A DNA stretch of 64,000 bases from Bradyrhizobium sp. ARR65. Its GTDB lineage: Bacteria > Pseudomonadota > Alphaproteobacteria > Rhizobiales > Xanthobacteraceae. The stretch covers positions 1 through 64,000 of the forward strand of contig NZ_AWZU01000008.1 in NCBI RefSeq assembly GCF_000472385.1, given 5' to 3'. The translations under genes were made by a program, and so were the position numbers. This document shows, piece by piece, positions 60,548 through 64,000 of this stretch. How positions within the stretch are numbered: position 1 is the stretch's first letter; the number at the start of each line of letters is the position of its first letter. The notes beneath the pieces are model-generated. The model was given only the letters and a program-made list of their open reading frames with translations, searched no databases and had not been told where the DNA came from.

Positions 60548-61837
60548 ATGGACATCTTCATCCTGCTCGCGACAATGGCGTTCTGCTTTGTGATCGGCAT
60601 GCCCATCGCCTATTCGCTTGCGCTTGCCGCGATTGCCGGCGCGTGGTCGATCGGGATCCCGCTCGAGGCGTTGATGCTGAAAATCTCCGATGGCGTCAGC
60701 AAGGTCGCGATGCTGACCATCCCGTTCTTCGTGCTCGCCGGCGCAATCATGGCGGAAGGTGGCATGGCGCGGCGTCTCGTTGCGTTTGCCGACGTGCTGG
60801 TCGGCTTCACGCGGCTCCGCGGGGGCTTGTCGATCGTCAACGTGCTGGCGACCACATTCTTGAGCGGAATTTCCGGCTCAGCCGTCGCCGACACCTCGGC
60901 GATCGGCTCGGTGATGATCCCGCAAATGGAGCGCTCCGGCTATCCGCGGGTGTTCGCGACCAATCTCACCATCACCTCCTCAGTGCAGGCGCTCTTGGTG
61001 CCGCCAAGTCATAACGCGGTGCTGTATTCGCTCGCCACCGGCGGGACCATTTCGATCAGCGCGCTGTTTATGGCCGGCGTTTTCCCGGGCCTGCTGCTTG
61101 GTCTGTCGCTGATCATGCTTTGCCTTGTCATTGCCTACCGCGAAGGCCATCCGCAGGGACAAACCGTGCCGGCGAAGGATGCGCTGCGCATCACCATCGA
61201 TGCCGCCTGGGGGCTGATTACGCTCGTCATCATTCTCGGCGGCATTTTGGGCGGCATCTTCACCGCGATCGAGGCCGGCGCCGTGGCCTGTCTCTGGGCC
61301 TTCTTCGTGACCATGTTCATCTATCGCGACTATCGCTGGCGCGACCTGCCGGTGCTGCTGCATCGGACGCTGCGCACGGTCGCGATGGTGATGACCCTGA
61401 TCGCCTGCGCCTCCAGCGTCGGCTACATCATGGCGCTGACGCAGATGCCAGCGAAGATGACGGCGTTCTTCCTGTCGATCTCCAGCAACAAATACGTCAT
61501 CCTGTTCCTGATCAACGTCCTGCTGCTGCTCTTGGGCACGCTGGTGGACATGGCGCCCTCGATCCTGATCGCCACGCCGATCCTGTTGCCGGTGATGCAG
61601 AATTTCGGGGTCGATCCCGTGCATTTCGGCATGATCATGCTGCTCAACCTGGGCATCGGGTTGTGTCATCCGCCTGTCGGATCGATCCTCTTTGTCGGCT
61701 GCGCCGTCGGCAAGGTTACGATCGAACAGGTGATGCGCAAGATCTGGCCGTTCTATGCGGTCATGTTCCTGGTGCTGATGTTCGTGACCTACATCCCCGC
61801 AATCTCGCTCTGGCTGCCCGGCCACGTTTTGCGATAG
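60548..61837 (+). CDS. DctM-type TRAP large permease subunit
   Basis: This 429-residue sodium-coupled membrane transporter subunit has about 12 helices. Family signatures are IPFFVLAGAIMAEGGMARRL, LSGISGSAVADTSAIGSVMI, VPPSHNAVLYSLATGG, DMAPSILIATPILLPVMQ and LNLGIGLCHPPVGSILFVGC. The S-x-S-G-S region and the P-rich central helix are intact. It completes the TRAP system of this locus, and the next gene starts 34 bases later. Confidence 0.95.
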   Translation: MDIFILLATMAFCFVIGMPIAYSLALAAIAGAWSIGIPLEALMLKISDGVSKVAMLTIPFFVLAGAIMAEGGMARRLVAFADVLVGFTRLRGGLSIVNVLATTFLSGISGSAVADTSAIGSVMIPQMERSGYPRVFATNLTITSSVQALLVPPSHNAVLYSLATGGTISISALFMAGVFPGLLLGLSLIMLCLVIAYREGHPQGQTVPAKDALRITIDAAWGLITLVIILGGILGGIFTAIEAGAVACLWAFFVTMFIYRDYRWRDLPVLLHRTLRTVAMVMTLIACASSVGYIMALTQMPAKMTAFFLSISSNKYVILFLINVLLLLLGTLVDMAPSILIATPILLPVMQNFGVDPVHFGMIMLLNLGIGLCHPPVGSILFVGCAVGKVTIEQVMRKIWPFYAVMFLVLMFVTYIPAISLWLPGHVLR

Positions 61838-61871
61838 AGAGATCTTAAGCCGTCCTGCAAAGGCGTCCCGC

Positions 61872-62561
61872 ATGAAGATCGTCGACCTCAGCCGCGAGCT
61901 CTATCATCGCGCACCGACCTATCCCGGCCATCCGCCCATCATCCATGGCGTCTGGAAGAACCACGACGATGCCTTTGTCGAGTCCGGCAATGTGTACGGG
62001 CTTGCGTCGATGTTCATCTCGATGCCGGACCATGCCGGCACGCATATCGATGCACCCAAGCATTTCGGAAAGCACGGTATCCCCATCAACGAATATCCGC
62101 TGGAGAAGTGCATCGTCCCCGGCATCTGCATCGATCTGCGCCATATCGCGCCGCGCGCCGAAATCACGCCGGCCGATCTGCAAGCCGCGGTGCAACAATC
62201 TGGCGCGTCAGTGCCGAGGGGCGGCACGGTTCTGCTCTGCACCGGCCATCATGCCCGCACCTTCCCGCGCAAGGAATATGCAACCGACAATTCCGGCGTG
62301 AACGTCGCCGCAACCGAATGGCTCGCGCGACAGGGCGTCGTGCATTTCGGCATCGATTCCATGCGACCGGGCCCGATGGGCGACGTAAACCTGATGGTTC
62401 ACAAGGCCTGCCTCGACCTTGGCATCACCCACATCGAGAGCCTGTGCAATCTGGAGGCCCTGCTCGGCCAGGGGCCATTCACCTTCATCGGATTGCCGCT
62501 CAAGATGCGCGAGGGCACGGCCTCGCCGATCCGCGCAGTGGCTGTGTTCGACATGCCATAG
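61872..62561 (+). CDS. cyclase-family metal-dependent hydrolase, first
   Basis: This 229-residue protein of the cyclase family (PF04199, which includes kynurenine formamidase KynB and related amide hydrolases) has the metal motif DHAGTHIDAPKHF. FGIDSMRPGPMG and LCNLEALLGQGPFTFIGLPL are family regions in the C-terminal half. It lies within the TRAP operon. A second cyclase gene begins at 63807. The reaction is likely hydrolysis of an amide or lactone or a dehydration of an acid intermediate; I cannot name the substrate. Confidence 0.9.
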   Translation: MKIVDLSRELYHRAPTYPGHPPIIHGVWKNHDDAFVESGNVYGLASMFISMPDHAGTHIDAPKHFGKHGIPINEYPLEKCIVPGICIDLRHIAPRAEITPADLQAAVQQSGASVPRGGTVLLCTGHHARTFPRKEYATDNSGVNVAATEWLARQGVVHFGIDSMRPGPMGDVNLMVHKACLDLGITHIESLCNLEALLGQGPFTFIGLPLKMREGTASPIRAVAVFDMP

Positions 62562-62685
62562 TGCCGGCCGGCGAGTCGGTCTGACCGGATTGTGTACGGC
62601 ATCCCCCTATTCTGCATCTTGCTGGGAAGGTCTGGCCTGTCCTAGGCTGGCTTCAAGAAGAACAACAGCGAGGGAGGAAGCCGTC

Positions 62686-63774
62686 ATGACCACGCGTCGT
62701 GATTTTCTCAAGACTGGCGCGGCCGCAGGCGTCGTTTTCTGTAGCTGCGGGCTTCTGCAGAGAGCCCACGCCCAACCCGCACGTCAGATGCTGCCGGTTA
62801 CGGTCGGCGGCAAGCGCATCAAGACGATCGACGTTCACGCCCACTGCCATTTCCATGAAGCCGGCGCATTGCTCGGCGCCGATGGTCCCAAATTGCAGGT
62901 GCCGCCGGTCAACGGCGCGGAGGAAGCATTCATCGAGGTCGACAAGCGAATCGCCGCGATGGATGCACAGGCCGTCGATCTCGAAGTGCTCTCTATCAAT
63001 CCCTTCTGGTATGATCGCGATCGCGACCTTGCCGCGCAAATCGTCAAGATCCAGAACGAGAAGCTGGCCGAGCTGTGCGCGTCGAAGCCGGATCGGTTCG
63101 CCGCTTTTGCTTCGCTCACGCTGCAGGCGCCCAATCTCGCCGTGCAGGAGCTCGAGACGGCGGTGAAGAAGCAGGGGTTGAAAGGCGCAGCCATCGGCGA
63201 CGTCGTCAACGGCGTCGAATTTTCCGATCCGAAATTCCATCCCGTCTGGGCCAAGGCCGAAGAGCTGGGCGTGCCCCTGTTCATTCATCCGCAGGGCTTA
63301 CCGGAATTGAGCAAGCGCCTTGCCGGCAACGGCTGGCTCTCCAACACCATCGCCAATCCACTGGGCACGACCCTGGCCCTGTCGCATCTGATCTACGAAG
63401 GCACGTTCGATCGCTTCCCCGCGCTGAAGGTGATCGCGGCCCATGGCGGTGGCTATCTGCCCTCTTACGCCGACCGTTCCGACCACGCCTGCCTGGTTGG
63501 GCCCAAGGGCTGCAATCCGGAGATCAAACTGAAGAAGCAGCCGACGGAGTATCTCAAGCAGATCTATTTCGATTCGCTGATCTTCTCGCCCGAAGCGATC
63601 CGGCATCTGGTGGCACAGGTCGGCGCGAGCCAGGTCGTGCTCGGCAGCGATTACCCCTATCCCTGGCAGTTGCATCCCGTGGATCACATTTTCGCCTGTA
63701 ACTCGCTGAGCGATGACGAAAAGGCTGATATTCTTGGGCGCACCGCCGCAAAACTGTTCAATTTCGCCGCCTAG
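62686..63774 (+). CDS. Tat-exported ACMSD-like amidohydrolase
   Basis: This 362-residue protein of the amidohydrolase-2 / ACMSD type (PF04909) has a twin-arginine leader (TTRRDFLKTGAAAGVVFCS to RAHAQ). Metal and active-site motifs are HAHCHFH (His51, His53), PLFIHPQGL, HGGGYLPSYADR and LGSDYPYPWQ (Asp). Family members decarboxylate or hydrolyse aromatic or amino-hydroxymuconate-type acids. A Tat leader on this family is noteworthy, since most act in the cytoplasm. GGAGG lies before the ATG at 62686. It sits between two cyclase genes in one transcript. Confidence 0.9.
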   Translation: MTTRRDFLKTGAAAGVVFCSCGLLQRAHAQPARQMLPVTVGGKRIKTIDVHAHCHFHEAGALLGADGPKLQVPPVNGAEEAFIEVDKRIAAMDAQAVDLEVLSINPFWYDRDRDLAAQIVKIQNEKLAELCASKPDRFAAFASLTLQAPNLAVQELETAVKKQGLKGAAIGDVVNGVEFSDPKFHPVWAKAEELGVPLFIHPQGLPELSKRLAGNGWLSNTIANPLGTTLALSHLIYEGTFDRFPALKVIAAHGGGYLPSYADRSDHACLVGPKGCNPEIKLKKQPTEYLKQIYFDSLIFSPEAIRHLVAQVGASQVVLGSDYPYPWQLHPVDHIFACNSLSDDEKADILGRTAAKLFNFAA

Positions 63775-63806
63775 ACTGTTTGCGAAACCAGAGTGGAGGA
63801 CGCGCG

Positions 63807-64000
63807 ATGGCGCGAAAGCTGATCGACATCTCCGTGCCATTGCAGAACGACGTACCGGCCGACCCGCCGGGCAATCATCCGACCATCCAGTACATCGATC
63901 ACCAGCAGGGGCTGCCGCGCATGCTGCAGTTCTTCGCAGGGTTGAAGGCGGAGGACTTGCCCGACGGTCAGGGTTGGGCGGTCGAACAGGTGAATCTCTC
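63807..64000 (+). CDS. cyclase-family protein, second (partial at window end)
   Basis: ATG at 63807 with GGAGG upstream begins MARKLIDISVPLQNDVPADP, then PTIQYIDHQQGLPRMLQFFA, the N-terminal part of a cyclase-family (PF04199) protein. The sequence leaves the window before the metal motif. It differs clearly from the first cyclase of the locus. The two probably act on related intermediates of one pathway. Confidence 0.82.
   Translation, partial: MARKLIDISVPLQNDVPADPPGNHPTIQYIDHQQGLPRMLQFFAGLKAEDLPDGQGWAVEQVNL

Noticed and set aside
1..64000. CRISPR array, tRNA, rRNA or phage structural genes
   Set aside because: No regularly spaced direct repeats, no cloverleaf-like segments and no capsid, terminase or tail motifs were seen on either strand.

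Overview
The window looks like an accessory, much-rearranged stretch of a Bradyrhizobium-type alphaproteobacterial chromosome (order Rhizobiales). Reasons: high G+C coding sequence, an SbmA/BacA-type transporter, FixJ-like regulators, Crp/Fnr and TolB-type regulators, DUF6894, very small helical and zinc-knuckle proteins of a kind I associate with Bradyrhizobium, and TRAP and Bug-type binding proteins for aromatic or acidic substrates. No rRNA, tRNA, CRISPR array or replication origin was seen. The genus is inferred from gene content, not from a marker gene.

Layout. 0-9 kb: PilZ protein inside a duplicated spacer with a conserved hairpin, SbmA-like transporter, RlpA, a Crp/Fnr regulator, an M20 amidohydrolase and a TRIC/UPF0126 membrane protein, with remnants between them. 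9.5-16.7 kb: a two-domain rhodanese, an 80-residue protein, a large zinc-ribbon/adenylate cyclase/ATPase protein whose C-terminus is a copy of that 80-residue protein, an EamA exporter, and an IS1182-type remnant that beheads a TAXI TRAP binding protein. 17-19 kb: small proteins and a recombinase remnant. 19.3-25.8 kb: the most unusual block, in which four SPFH (HflC/HflK-like) proteins, an exported acetamidase-like enzyme and a metal-type permease fused to an HflK-like domain lie on one strand. 26-28.5 kb: toxin-antitoxin cluster (MqsA-like remnant, broken RES toxin with intact antitoxin, intact VapBC). 28.7-30.2 kb: EamA exporter and TetR regulator sharing a palindromic operator. 31-37.5 kb: TolB/TPR regulator divergent from a Tat-exported epoxide hydrolase-like enzyme and cytochrome P460, a serine hydrolase and a NYN nuclease-like protein. 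37.6-40.6 kb: orphan receiver plus FixJ/PAS-kinase pair. 41.1-42.3 kb: three related zinc-knuckle microproteins around a secreted Cys-rich protein. 42.3-43.5 kb: broken hemolysin III gene and a duplicated gene tail. 43.5-49 kb: Fe-type binding protein divergent from a Bug protein, a two-subunit molybdo-hydroxylase and a ModA-like protein. 49-57 kb: di-heme cytochrome, IS and recombinase remnants, PHB depolymerase with its CopG-type regulator, and many decayed genes. 57.2-64 kb: a coherent catabolic locus of SDR, GntR regulator, complete TRAP transporter, two cyclase-family proteins and a Tat-exported ACMSD-like amidohydrolase.

How it fits together. Intact metabolic modules (57-64 kb, 44-49 kb, 19-26 kb) are separated by stretches dense in pseudogenes: at least 13 genes carry a frameshift, a nonsense codon or a truncation. 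The remnants of IS1182, ISL3 and serine recombinases, together with the toxin-antitoxin genes, suggest an old genomic-island area under decay. The best candidate for an undescribed system is the SPFH/permease cluster at 19.3-25.8 kb: it predicts a periplasmic HflKC-like cage that is physically part of a metal or anion permease.
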